Position numbers and translations under genes: made by a program
Assembly (NCBI RefSeq): GCF_022376445.1
Contig: NW_025954968.1
Location: forward strand, 434,001-498,000
Direction: 5' to 3'
From: Fomitopsis serialis
Lineage: Eukaryota; Basidiomycota; Agaricomycetes; Polyporales; Fomitopsidaceae
DNA length: 64,000 nucleotides
Notes under the pieces: generated by a model
What the model saw: the letters and a program-made list of their open reading frames with translations, nothing else
Told to the model about the DNA's origin: nothing
The model's database searches: none
Shown: piece by piece, positions 26,601 to 36,885 of the stretch
How positions within the stretch are numbered: position 1 is the first letter of the stretch
How the letters are laid out: each line of letters opens with the position of its first letter

Positions 26601-28470
26601 AGGTCTGGTGGTGGTGGGGCTCCGTGGGGCTGGTCGAGAGTGTGACGCCAAGTGACGGGCCGTGACACTCCTACTATTCATGGCAATTCGCTCACGGACG
26701 ACGCTCGGGAGGGCGGGCTGGCCGGTAACGCCCGTGTCACGCCCACCGCAGATCTGACAGAGATCGGTGGTGTCGGAGCTGTGGTCTGGTGGTGGCGTGA
26801 ACTTTCACAGTTGCTGCCAAAACTCTCTATATTCTACATACTTCGCGGTGAGTCTACTAACTTTGACTACCCATTTCATAAGCAAGCTTATCCAACCGTC
26901 GTAGCTATGCAAGTGCGGAGCTCAGCATGCGCACCATTGCGCCAGCTCTCATGCGGGCTCCTGCATCAGCAACGTGTGGGGATTCTTGCTCGCCTTGGGC
27001 ATCCTAGGCGGCATCTAGGGCAGGTTCGGGCATGCTGTCTGGTGGTGCGCATCTCCTATGTACCGTCTTTCGCACTGATGGGTTCACGATGGCAGGTGAG
27101 TCTTTTGTGGTCTTCGTCACGGCCTGCACACTCTTCCTCATCCCCAACTTCCTGTCCAGCCTGAGCACACAACACTGGTTCATCCTAGCCGAGGTGCAGC
27201 GCATAGCTAGTGCACTCTTCATGTCTTCGAGCCATCGGGTGATTGTCATGGTGGATGCAATGAGCTCACAGTATTCTGGCATGAAGTCGGCCTCAGGTAG
27301 GTAAGGAAAACAGCAAAAGTTCAACATGAGGAAATAGCCAGTGTGCAAGAAGTTACGCGTCGCAAAGGAGCACGAACGCGTCAAGTGCAGTGAGACGCGA
27401 CTCCGACGCGCCTGACGCGTCTGGTCACACATGTAACACCATGTGACATGACTGGACGAGGGCTTGTAACTGCTGCCCACGCACGCCCACGCGCGTGAAG
27501 GTCATGAGAATTGGTACATAGACTCTTTGATGTCCAAATAACTTGTCTATCTACTCGCTCTCTTTTAGCAAAGTATCCCCCAGCAAGGGTGGGCCTGCGA
27601 ACGATGCAGCGACCCGACTTTCGGCGGGCGCTTCCGTAGATACCCAAAGGGGCAATCCCTCCAGACGCGCGCGCGCGCGCTAGCTTACTTATGGGTCTCC
27701 GAGCGCATGAAGTACTTGCTACTACGCGCGGTGCTTATGTCACGTAACTGATTGCATCGGTTCGATGCCGAATACATACAGAAATATTGATCGAAGTACT
27801 ACACGACCGGAAAGCATACAGTATAGATATGTATAGTGTCACAAACAGACTGTAGCACACTGTAGCACACCGCTCAGTCGGTCGACCCGTACGGTGTCAG
27901 AGGTCCCGAGCTCAGAATGTGGCGCGGAAGGCTGGCCGAGTGGCACTTATCGTCGGTGTCTGAAAATCCGAGCGCGACCGTCCCGACCACCATACGGGCG
28001 GCTATGGCCGACGATGGGGTACCGCACCAGTCGACAGTAACCCGTCCTGTCAGGTCACGGTCGCGTGCCATGCCGCGCTGCGTGGTCCCTATAAAGTCCT
28101 ACGCGTCGAACGCGACTGAAGTACGGACGTTCTGGTTCAGACCCACTCGCTACGACGGCGCGCTGACTCGCAGATGGGTGCCATAACGGCGTTTACCACG
28201 CTTCATATCCGCCATGCGCGCACTGAAGCATGCATCTGGCTAGAAGACCTCGGAAGGCGAAGAAAACACGGAGAACAGGCTTCATTGCCAGTGGAGAGGG
28301 ACGTCGTGGTGCTCGCGATGTACGCGACGTTGTCTGGCCAGGCTCGCTTGTTGGCAGGTCACGCGTGGCCGCCGTGCGGAGGCATTCGGATGCCTTATCC
28401 AGGTCCTAGACTACTAATGGCGTGCTAAGCTGGCAACCGTCCTCCCCTCTGCCTCGCTCTTGCAACCACC
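20619..28470. other. Gene-poor stretch, 7.9 kb
   Basis: No frame here shows a recognisable domain, codon pattern or chain of phase-compatible introns. The longest open frame (22930-23592, +, 220 codons) has atypical Cys/Arg/Ser-rich composition. I see no transposase, reverse transcriptase, long terminal repeat or tRNA-like box. A CG dinucleotide run lies at 27664-27680 and a doubled decamer at about 27850-27870. The last 300 bp before 28471 should contain the metal ATPase promoter, ending in a pyrimidine-rich tract. Confidence 0.4.
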
Positions 28471-31400
28471 ATGTCCGACGCCTGCTGCGACGCTGAGGGC
28501 CACTGCCACGGGCTCACGAGCACCATGGAGAATTCTGAAGACCACAGGCACGCTATAGAGGCCACAGGGCAGACCTCGCCGAGCCGCTCTCAAGAGGACG
28601 ACTCGAAGTGTTGCGAAGACAATGAATGCAAATGCGACGGTCAGTCTGCTCCACCGCTCTCAAAAAAACATCCATATGCTCATCGCTTGGAATCAGATGG
28701 CTGTCTCGAAGAGCTGGCGCGAGCTATGTGCGCGGACGACGCTGCACACCTTCACGATCACAAGGAGAGAGACGTCGATAAGGACAGTCTTAGCGCTTGC
28801 AGTACATGCGTTGGCGACGAGTCCTGCGCCGATGTCGACGCAACTGCTGTCGCGCCCCCTACAAGGCCGTGCACGCATATCGGGCTCAGGAAGCGGAAGT
28901 CTCCCCGCGACGATGCCAATCCCGAGGCTGCCCCTTTCCCGCCCGAGGCCTGTGGTCAGCACAGGTCCTTCGCTCGCAACCGCTACCAACAGACCCTCGC
29001 CGCGTTCGGCTGTGTTTGCAAGGCGATGCTATCATTTGGCCTGCAGTCGTGCTGCACGACCATGAATGCCACGAAGGGACGTGCGACGGCTCGAAGCATC
29101 CGGGCCAGTACTAGCAGAAGGTCGCTCATTCCCTCGACGAAGAGTCAACTTTCCGTCGATTCCTGCTGCAAGGGCGGCGGGTGTTGTGATGGAGGGAGCG
29201 CAGCGACCAGTCACTGTCACGACCATGCTTCCGTTGTTAGATCAGTGCGTCGTTCCGTCGACTCTTGTCGCAGCGGTGCGAAGGACTCGTGCTGCGGTGG
29301 CTGCCAGGACTCGTGCTGCGGGGGCGGTAGTGATGCTCACTCCCACACCTCTGTCAAGGATGGGTGCTGCTCCGATGGCTGTAACGAGAAATCTGGCGCG
29401 TATGGAATTGGTGACGAGCTGGGCACGCTCGAGAAGGGAATCAGCGTATCTAACGAACGCGCCGTCCTCGCCGTTCGAGGTATGACTTGCTCGGGCTGCG
29501 AGAACAAACTCATCCGCGTCCTCAGGGCCCTTCCTACGGTGCGCAATGTCAAGACTAGCCTGGTGCTCTGTCGCGCCGAGTTCGACTTCGACGACGGAGC
29601 TACGAGCCTGCAGACCCTAGTCCAGACTATCGAACAACGCACTGGCTTTTCGGTCGAGACCATCAACGCTGGCAAGACGTGCACGCTTATGTTGCGGGTG
29701 GAACGAGGGAAGTGCGACGGCTTCCTTTCCATCCCTCCTCCAAAGGGCGTAGACAAAGTAGCCCGCCTCGATAAAGACACTATGGTTGTCTCCTACGATC
29801 CAAGAATCATTGGCGCCAGACAAGTTATCCTGGATTACGCTGCATTTTCGCCCTCCCTGGCACCGGAGCCACGCGATCCAGCGATGATGGCTGGCCTCAG
29901 GCACATCCGCACACTCACCCTCCGCACCGTCGCGTCCGCGGTTCTGACGATACCGGTACTCGTGATGGCCTGGGCGCCGCTCCCCTCGCATCCTCGCGCC
30001 TACAATGTCGCCTCCCTCGTACTTGCGACGCTCGTCCAGACGCTCATCACCGGCCCGATCTATGTCAGCGCGTTCAAGAGCCTGTTCTTCGCGCGCGTAG
30101 TCGAGACCGACCTGCTAGTCGTCCTGAGCACGTCAGCGGCGTACGTGTATTCAGTCGTGGCGTGCGCGTTCGAGTTCGCTGGCCGCCCGCTTGCATCTGG
30201 GGGCTTCTTCGAGACTAGCACCCTCCTCGTGACGCTCATTGTGCTCGGTCAGCTCGTGAGCGCGTACGCGCGCCAGCGTGCGATGGAAACGATCTCGATC
30301 CGGACGATGCAGCAAGGCCTTGCGAAGATCGTGCGCTCGGACGGGTCGGAGGAAGACGTGGATGCGCGGCTGCTTCAGTACGGCGACGTGTTCAAGGTCG
30401 ACCCTGACTCGATGGTCATCACAGATGGCGTTGTATTCGCCGGCCAGAGCGAGATCGACGAGTCCATGATGACCGGGGAGTCAAAACCGGTTGCGAAAGC
30501 TGCTGGGAGTACCGTCATCGCCGGTACTGTCAATGGCCCGAGCACACTCCTTGTCACCGTCTCGCGGCTACCGGGCGAGAACACCATCAGCGAGATTGCG
30601 GAGATGGTTGACGACGCCAGGTTCTCCCGCGCGAAGGTGCAGGCTATCGTCGACCGCGTCGTCGGGTGGTTCGTCCCCGTCATCGTGGCCGCAGCAGTCG
30701 TCACATTCGTCGTCTGGCTTGCGGTCGGTCGCACAACACAGAAACGGACCGGTGGGGATGCGGCCGCCTCAGCATTGACGTACGCTATCGCCGTGCTTGC
30801 GGTGTCGTGCCCATGTGCCATCGGCCTGGCGGTGCCCATGGTCATCCTCATCGCGGGCGGGGTTGCTGCGAAACGGGGGGTGGTTTTTAAGGCGGCTACG
30901 ACCATCGAGATAGCTCGCAAAGTCACTCACGCCGTCTTCGACAAGACCGGGACACTCACGCAGGGCAAGCTCAGCGTCGTCACAAGTGATGCCTGGCCTG
31001 TGGAGGAGTTCGATGTCAACGCGGCGATCCTTGTATTGACCAAAGACAGCCGTCACCCTGTGGCACGCGCTGTCTCCGAGTATCTGAAGGCACACACGGA
31101 CATCTCGACGACTGTCAAATTGGACCATGTCGAGCTGATCACCGGCAAGGGTATACAGGGCACCTTTTCAGGCAGCTTCCTTCGAGGCGGCAACCCTCTG
31201 TGGTTGGATGTCGAGGAGCACCCCGCGGTCAAGCCAATGCTCCTCCAGGGTCTGACAGCTTTCTGCGTCACCTACAACAGTCGCCTCGTCGCTGTCTTTG
31301 GTCTGGAAGATGCACTCCGTCCCGAGTCGCTCTATGTTCTGGACTCCCTCCGCAAGCGCAATGTCCGTATCTCCATTCTCAGCGGAGATCATCGTGCCGC

Positions 31401-31881
31401 AGTCGAGAAGGTCGCCACTGCTCTGGCAATTCCCAGCGAGAACGTCGCAGCCGGATGCATGCCCGCGGACAAGCAAGCGTACATCGCTTCACTCGCATCC
31501 AAGGGCGATTGTGTCCTCTTCTGCGGGGACGGTACGAACGACGCCGTTGCTCTGGCGCGTGCTGACATCGGTGTCCACCTACACACCGGCGAGGGCGCTG
31601 GCTTCGCTGCATCCTCCGCCGCGGACGTCGTGTTACTTCACCCGTCCCTCACTGGCATCCTGACGCTTCTGCAACTGTCAGACGCGGTTGCGAGGAGGAT
31701 TATGCTCAACTTCGGATGGTCGGCGGTGTACAACTTGGTCGCGATCCTGTTCGCCGCTGGTGCCTTCGTGAACGCGAGGCTCCCGCCGGCTTATGCTGGG
31801 CTGGGAGAGATCGTGAGCGTGTTACCGGTGGTCTTGGTGGCGCTGCAGCTCAGGTGGTTCAAACCCGACGCTCCGATATGA
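28471..31881 (+). CDS. P1B-type heavy-metal (probably copper) transporting ATPase
   Basis: One uninterrupted 1136-codon frame, unusual among the intron-rich neighbours. It should pump Cu(I) or a similar ion across a membrane using ATP. Residues 1-330 are extremely Cys-rich, with eight adjacent Cys pairs plus His-rich patches (GGGCCDGG, DSCCGGCQDSCCGGG). One HMA domain follows, with GMTCSGC (Cys340 and Cys343). The catalytic core is complete: TGE (668-670), the metal-binding CPC in the membrane (780-782), DKTGT with phospho-acceptor Asp824, an SRHP motif in the nucleotide-binding domain, and GDGTND (1019-1024). The C-terminal membrane segments read MLNFGWSAVYNLVAILFAAG and GEIVSVLPVVLVAL, without the Met-x-x-Ser-Ser pattern usual in the last helix of Cu(I) ATPases. 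The layout resembles fungal CrpA/Crp1 copper-resistance pumps; the ion itself is inferred. Confidence 0.93.
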   Translation: MSDACCDAEGHCHGLTSTMENSEDHRHAIEATGQTSPSRSQEDDSKCCEDNECKCDGQSAPPLSKKHPYAHRLESDGCLEELARAMCADDAAHLHDHKERDVDKDSLSACSTCVGDESCADVDATAVAPPTRPCTHIGLRKRKSPRDDANPEAAPFPPEACGQHRSFARNRYQQTLAAFGCVCKAMLSFGLQSCCTTMNATKGRATARSIRASTSRRSLIPSTKSQLSVDSCCKGGGCCDGGSAATSHCHDHASVVRSVRRSVDSCRSGAKDSCCGGCQDSCCGGGSDAHSHTSVKDGCCSDGCNEKSGAYGIGDELGTLEKGISVSNERAVLAVRGMTCSGCENKLIRVLRALPTVRNVKTSLVLCRAEFDFDDGATSLQTLVQTIEQRTGFSVETINAGKTCTLMLRVERGKCDGFLSIPPPKGVDKVARLDKDTMVVSYDPRIIGARQVILDYAAFSPSLAPEPRDPAMMAGLRHIRTLTLRTVASAVLTIPVLVMAWAPLPSHPRAYNVASLVLATLVQTLITGPIYVSAFKSLFFARVVETDLLVVLSTSAAYVYSVVACAFEFAGRPLASGGFFETSTLLVTLIVLGQLVSAYARQRAMETISIRTMQQGLAKIVRSDGSEEDVDARLLQYGDVFKVDPDSMVITDGVVFAGQSEIDESMMTGESKPVAKAAGSTVIAGTVNGPSTLLVTVSRLPGENTISEIAEMVDDARFSRAKVQAIVDRVVGWFVPVIVAAAVVTFVVWLAVGRTTQKRTGGDAAASALTYAIAVLAVSCPCAIGLAVPMVILIAGGVAAKRGVVFKAATTIEIARKVTHAVFDKTGTLTQGKLSVVTSDAWPVEEFDVNAAILVLTKDSRHPVARAVSEYLKAHTDISTTVKLDHVELITGKGIQGTFSGSFLRGGNPLWLDVEEHPAVKPMLLQGLTAFCVTYNSRLVAVFGLEDALRPESLYVLDSLRKRNVRISILSGDHRAAVEKVATALAIPSENVAAGCMPADKQAYIASLASKGDCVLFCGDGTNDAVALARADIGVHLHTGEGAGFAASSAADVVLLHPSLTGILTLLQLSDAVARRIMLNFGWSAVYNLVAILFAAGAFVNARLPPAYAGLGEIVSVLPVVLVALQLRWFKPDAPI

Positions 31882-32413
31882 CTGCCTTTTCGTTTTATGA
31901 CCTAGACTTCGCGTATGTATGATGTACGAGATGTGACGCACTGGTGCACGAGTTCTGACATACTGATGTACGAGATTTGACGCGCTGATGTACGAGATGT
32001 GACGCACTTTTGCGATGAGTCGTTGACGACGTTTGTTATTTTCTTAGACACAGCGTGTCCTGTACTAGACGGATTTGTATTGAATCAATGACATGTTATG
32101 AGTGGTACTACTAACGCGGTCCAGGACGGAGGTCGACAGACACTGCAGAACGCTTCTGTCAACATTTCAACTTGGCGACAGTCAGAGGGTGTCGACACTC
32201 GTCCGAAATCGCCTCAACAGGCCAAGCCATTTCGCACGTTTCTCTGTGCGGGATGGATGAATAGGGCCACGCATAGAAGCCTTGCTTCGAGACTCCGTGT
32301 AGCGCGAGACAACTTCCTAGACTGCATGGAAACGAATGGCCGCAGGCCGGGTGGAGACCGTACGGTATAGCTGATTCGAGGAATGTCATGGTCCACACGA
32401 ATCCAATGTTCTG
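31882..32413. other. Intergenic region downstream of the metal ATPase
   Basis: Starts with the 22-nt tandem array listed separately and continues to the stop of the EngB-like gene. A 90-codon plus-strand frame (32098-32370) shows nothing recognisable. Confidence 0.4.
31921..32008 (+). repeat. 22-bp tandem repeat, four units
   Basis: Four contiguous units of exactly 22 bp begin at 31921, 31943, 31965 and 31987. The first and last units are identical, the third differs at two positions and the second is more diverged. Each begins GATGTACGAG or a variant and contains TGACGCACT or a variant. The array starts 40 bp after the ATPase stop codon, so it probably lies in its 3' UTR or terminator. Confidence 0.9.
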
Positions 32414-33424
32414 TCAATTGCGAAGTCCAAAGCTGTTCAGTCCAAATGCAACACGGCGTGTGGGGTTCGTAGCGAAGGGTTTGCGACGTTTCGTGTAGCG
32501 AAATAAGGTCGTGCTCGGGGCGGTCCTGGAGCGAAATGCTTGCTCCATAGACATACCGCAGGCCTCCGCGATGCTAGTACGCATCTCTTGAATTCCCAGG
32601 TTGCTTCCAAGTCTTGAGCATGTTATGATGGGAGGAGAGGCTGAAGGTAAGGCTTTCTGAATGGCTTCCTGGATCTGCTGAGCCACCTCGTCTCGGTCCC
32701 CTGGCTTGACGAGATCCGCTTTGGTCAGGACCGGCTGGACGCTGAATTTTGGCTTCTCAAAGCTCGCGATGTATTGCAACATGGATTCGTCGGGGGCGCC
32801 TAGACCCTTGCTCGCGTCAATAATCAGAAACACCCGTCGCAGCCTGCGGACTTTATTAAGACTTTCATGTGTGACAAACTCAACAAATCGCGACGTACTG
32901 GGGACGCATAGCCATGAAGAACTTCACAACAGACCCTTGATGCTCGTCATAGCCAGTGGAGTCGACTACGATGAACCTTGCGGGATAGCTTCCGAGAGGT
33001 CTTCCTCTCCCCACGCCGTAGAGCATCAGTACTTCGCCGTTAACCTGACATGCAGTGAGTAGAGGAGGCGCAACAACGATGGCGGACAGCAGCACTTACA
33101 TGCGCGGAGCATGTTGGTAAGCTGCTATGATGCACCACAGCCTTCAATAGGGCAGATTTTCCAACCCCGACGTGACCTTCCTCCCAAGGTCGCATGAGTG
33201 CACGGATACCACTGAAGCCTTTGGCACCGTACCGGTAAAAAGAACCTGCCGTATCGAAGTGAGCACCATTATCATACCCGATATGCGCGACATACCTCTT
33301 CCTGTTTGTACGTGCGAATGACCCTCGCCTTCTGCTTTGCCTTCATGCGACCGAAGGCAAGGCGTCCTGCGAGGGACTTGTTCGACTGATGCATGAGCAC
33401 TGTGTAAAACTCTCCGCCAGTCAT
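32414..33424 (-). CDS. EngB/YihA-type P-loop GTPase, divergent copy with one frame break
   Basis: A TRAFAC GTPase of the EngB family, which acts in large ribosomal subunit assembly, often organellar (family knowledge). Exons on the minus strand: 33424-33296, 33245-33100, 33044-32935 and 32897-32414. FTGTVPKA precedes the G domain. The P-loop is GHVGVGKSALL, G3 is DSTGYDE and G4 is TKADLV. RRVFLIIDASKGLGAPDES and the C-terminal EMRTSIAEACG match the family. Exons total 869 nt; one base is missing near 33200 between KASVVS and ALMRPWEEGHVG, and adding it gives 870. The intron at 32898-32934 is only 37 nt. A start at 33424 (MTGGEFYTVLMHQ) is the simplest, but further N-terminal exons up to about 33645 are possible. 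A canonical EngB lies at 48.3-49.3 kb. Confidence 0.75.
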
Positions 33425-33751
33425 AGTTGACACGTTCCCGCAGCGCTTTGAGTAGGATGCTATGTTGTGGTGTAAATGAGAAACCAGTAAGTACAGGAGG
33501 TGGTCGTTGATAGTAGACCCGCGCCGAGGCCCGACCGGCGACGAGGAGGGAATTCGAGTCGGTCGACGCGTATTGTGCACGTGCCTTGCCAGTGTGCCAC
33601 CGGCGCGTCGCGCATCGCGCGCTCAGCGCTCCTGACGGCGACCATTTCCTCCTCCTCCTCCTAGTCTCCTACAATGAGTCCATGATCCATGCCTGCTAGC
33701 TGCTGCGCCGGTCTTTCTCAATCACCACTCTGAGCTAACATCGCAGCTGTC
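33425..33751. promoter_or_regulatory. Divergent promoter region, EngB-like / TMEM170-like
   Basis: The 327 bp between the two starts must serve both genes. It includes a TCC-repeat pyrimidine tract at about 33646-33662, a common feature of fungal core promoters. Part of the EngB-like 5' leader or an extra exon may lie here. Confidence 0.4.
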
Positions 33752-34553
33752 ATGTCGACGGAACCGTCCTGGCCGTCTCTGTACAACTGGGCCATCGAAA
33801 TATTCCCTATCGAGGGCAAGGATCCTGTGCAGCCAGAAGGTTTCTACCTGTACGACCGTACTCGTACGTACCATGCTCCCTTCTACTTACCAGTGACCAG
33901 ACCTGAACAGTCTTTAGATATATTCCGCTTCACGCTCTACTGGACGCTGGTGTTCTACACGCCAGCCTATATCCTCTGCGCTTCGTACGCCTTCCTGAAC
34001 CTCACCTTCCCGCCGACGAGGATCCCGCGACGAAGTCCGCGCACTCGCTCTAGATCGTCCTTCGGATTCCCCTTTCCCTCTTCATACTTTGCTCCTGCAC
34101 CCCCTGTGACCAGCAACGAGATCCCTCTTCTGGAGGCGGTGCCCAATAATGTCCCAAGGAATACTCAGGCACAGGCTGCACTTGCCTATCGATACCGCGC
34201 CCTGTTCAAACCGAACGAACGGCGCTCTCGGTTGGCCGTTGCCCTTCTGGTCTTCCTTGCCTTCACGGTCTTCTCCGTCGCGGGCGCGGTCATAGGTTCT
34301 GTGATTATTGGCTACTTGTTGGCGGCTCTTTTCAAGGCGGGAGGATACAACATGTCCACGTACGTCCGCGTGGCATTGCCACGAGTACAATTACGCTGAC
34401 GCGACCACTAGTTGGATGCCTTTTCTCGCCGGCCTGTTACAAGCTTTAGTGGGCCTCCTAGGGTGAGTCGGCATTCATGCGCCATGTACCTCCAAACTCA
34501 GTGTATCCCGACCTCGTTGCAGGCTGTGGCCCTCGGTCATTGACTTCATTTGA
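33752..34553 (+). CDS. TMEM170-like integral membrane protein
   Basis: Exons 33752-34359, 34412-34462 and 34523-34553 give 229 aa in frame. Three hydrophobic segments are visible: FTLYWTLVFYTPAYILCASY (near residue 72), LAVALLVFLAFTVFSVAGAV with VIGSVIIGYLLAALF (near 165-195), and after the first intron WMPFLAGLLQALVGLLGLWP. A polar Arg/Ser/Pro loop (RIPRRSPRTRSRSS) separates the first two. This arrangement and the GxVIGxxxxGYLLAxLFKAGG text match TMEM170-family proteins, small ER/nuclear-envelope membrane proteins in animals. Function in fungi is unknown. The C-terminal exon is only 31 nt. Confidence 0.8.
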
Positions 34554-34662
34554 GCCTGCGGGACTAGAACAACGACGCTCAGGTAATGCAGATGTTCACA
34601 ACGTACAGTATAAAAGTCATATTAGCACAATTATGACACGAGCTTTACAGGGGAGACACGGA

Positions 34663-35637
34663 TTACTCCACGTCAAACAACAGTATTTCCGCCACTGAAC
34701 CGCCCACGTTCTCGACGACCATCTCCTTTCCCGGCTCCCCCATGATGTACGCTCCATCGCCTTCACGGAGCTCCAAGACAGACTCATCGCCGGAGACCTT
34801 GACGTGTGTACCACTCGCTTGCTTTGGGTTGTAGCCCGAAGTCTGCACGACATGGATATACGCCTTCCGTGCCAGGCCAGAACCAGCAGTGGGGAACGTA
34901 TGCGGGAGCGACTTGGATGGTGAAAGGAGCGTCGCGTAGAGGGAGAGTGGCGCGTGGACGGGGGCCGGTCCAGAGGCGTCGCGCGCTTCTGATACATCTG
35001 CTGCATCGGCGGGAGCTACAACGAGTGCCCATTTGTCGTGCTTCTCGTCGTCGCTGAAGTGGCTGCGGTGCGAGGTCAGCAACTGCACGAGGCGTCCGTC
35101 CCCGGGCTACCTCACCGAGTATAATATGTTGGCGTGAGACCACGCGTCGAGGGCATGCTCCAAATCTGGAGGAAGTGCACTTGTTCAGGCCCGTAGCACT
35201 TCTCACTGTGTCGTATGCCGGTACCGGCAGATGTCATTTGCAGGTTGCCGCGCTTGAGGATTTCGCGGTTGCCCATCGAGTCTTGACTGATTTTGTCGTC
35301 AGCGTGACACTTCAAATACGACCAGCAAATGTAGATTCACTGCTCGAGCTGCCCCGAGACGATGTAGGAGAAGATCTCGAACTCGCGGTGCGGATGCGTG
35401 CCGAATCCGGTCTGGGGCTCGACCCGATCCTCGTTCAGCACGCGAAGGCAGCCAAAATGGTCGTGCTGCGGATCGCTGTACCTGGGAGAGCATCGCGCGT
35501 CCGCGTCAGTGGTGGTCATGCGTATTTATTATCAGCGGATAGTGTGCGCACATTGCGAAGGAGAACGTATGGAAGGTTTTGAGCCATCCATGGTCGGCGT
35601 TACCGCGCTCGTGGCTGCGTCGAGGGACGATCTTCAT
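34663..35637 (-). CDS. Pirin-family cupin protein, copy A
   Basis: Exons on the minus strand: 35637-35552, 35481-35341, 35286-35116 and 35062-34663 (798 nt, 265 aa). Pirins are bicupin Fe(II) proteins; some act as quercetin 2,3-dioxygenases, others as nuclear co-regulators. The N-terminal cupin shows the metal site GTHPHREFEIFSYIVSGQLE followed by HQDSMGN, then TSAGTGIRHSE and QIWSMPSTRGL. The C-terminal part has KWALVVAP and LREGDGAYIMGEPGKEM. The exon pattern matches copies B and C (86, 141/144, 171 and about 400 nt), so the three share one ancestor. Copy A starts MKIVPRRSHERGNADHGWLK and is the most diverged. All residues expected for the metal site are present, so it looks functional. Confidence 0.9.
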
Positions 35638-35857
35638 AACCGTGTCTTGCTGAACTTCTGGCGAACTAATTGAGTACGATGCGGCGAGGGCTAGCCGGTT
35701 GCTGTAAGCCTTTGAGGCGTTGAGCTTTGTGAGGCGGAGTAAGGCAGACAGCTTGGAGGAAAGGACTGAGGTTTTCCTCCCCTAACTGCTGCCAGTGGGC
35801 TTTTATGCGGCCCTGCTGAAGGCGCGATGAGAAGTCTGACGCCAATTGAGGATAGTT

Positions 35858-35870
35858 GGCTTGGTCATGG
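35858..35870 (-). promoter_or_regulatory. Conserved pirin upstream element, copy A
   Basis: On the minus strand this reads CCATGACCAAGCC, 221-233 bp before the pirin A start. The CATGACCAAGC core is identical upstream of pirins B and C, and similar flanking text (A-C-x-GTCAG, plus strand) follows in all three. Confidence 0.45.
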
Positions 35871-36802
35871 CAGGTCTGGACAGTCAGAACGCGTGCGCCC
35901 AACGCAAGACATCTTAGGCGGGTTTCCAGAAAAGGAAATCCCGCCCGCACGCATCGCCAGATGTCGCCGTCGGTGGCGCTTCCGGACGTACCTTTCTGAC
36001 CTCGATGACCACGTTCCTCCGTTTACAGCCTGTGCTCTTGTTGATGTGACTGGACTCGAGTAAGTATCGTTCGAGACAATTCCGAACAGCACATTGTGTT
36101 TTCTTGACTGGTACGCGTACGCGAGAATACTTTGGCGTGCTACGGCTCCTCTGAGTTTCCGAGGTGGACATGCACGATGGCGTCGAGAAGCAGGTCGATC
36201 TACGAATGAGCCCCAGAATATGGAAGAACTCGCTCGGATGATGACAGGAACTTTGGATGTGCCAGTCGGTCCCAGGACAATTCGACGCTCGTCGGCGAGG
36301 TGTGTGGGAGGTGTAGCAGCAACTCCGCGACGTGTTGTTGCGGTCGAACCCGCCAAGTCCTGTCACGTCTGTCCTTCTCCTTTAATCTGTATACGATAAT
36401 CAACACCTGTTCATCCGGAACTTCATAGGTGGCTCAAGCCACGAGTATTAGATGCTCCGCTATAGGCACGCTCGTCTCGACGTCCTTCTATCAGGTCATG
36501 TTGACTTTCGGAACCCTCACTGATAACGCATCTTGGTTTCTGTTCAGGCAAAGACGTTGAACATTGTATGCGGCACGCACCTTGCGCGAGGCGCGTCGCA
36601 TTGCATACAACTTTATCTTATTCATCGTCAATGGAGTACTTGTCGATATGGACGGCGACGATCTTGGAAGCTACGCAGCTGCGGCGCGACGTGACACCGT
36701 CGCACTTGCACCTGTGTGCTATGTCGCATGCAGCATTCAATGCGAAGATCGCAATAATATCGGCAGCTTGTTCTCCCAGTCTCAGTTCCAACGATGGAGC
36801 AC

Positions 36803-36809
36803 TATAAAA
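36803..36809 (+). promoter_or_regulatory. TATA box of the DM9 gene
   Basis: TATAAAA lies 77 bp before the ATG at 36886, a usual spacing for a fungal TATA box with a short 5' UTR. Confidence 0.5.
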
Positions 36810-36885
36810 ATGTCGTCTTACAGGGCTCAACGTCAACGTCAACAGCCACATTCCCCATACTCACCCGTCTTCACTCTCAGTAGTC

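Larger units (their letters stand above)
35638..36885. other. Intergenic region between pirin A and the DM9 gene
   Basis: Divergent interval of 1.25 kb. It contains the pirin-type promoter element (35858-35870) and, close to the DM9 gene, a TATA box. Short frames at 35865-36366 (-) and 36564-36914 (+) show no domain. Confidence 0.45.

Noticed and set aside
26589..26810. Two similar stretches (GGAGCTG-GGTCTGGTGGTGG) about 190 bp apart
   Set aside because: Short, low-complexity GT/GG-rich similarity; no target-site duplication or terminal repeat to suggest a mobile element.
27664..27680. CG dinucleotide run and nearby doubled decamer (about 27850)
   Set aside because: Simple-sequence features too short for a functional claim.
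30375..30926. 183-codon frame antisense to the metal ATPase
   Set aside because: Shadow of the strong sense frame; Thr/Ala-rich sequence reflects the reverse of conserved membrane codons.
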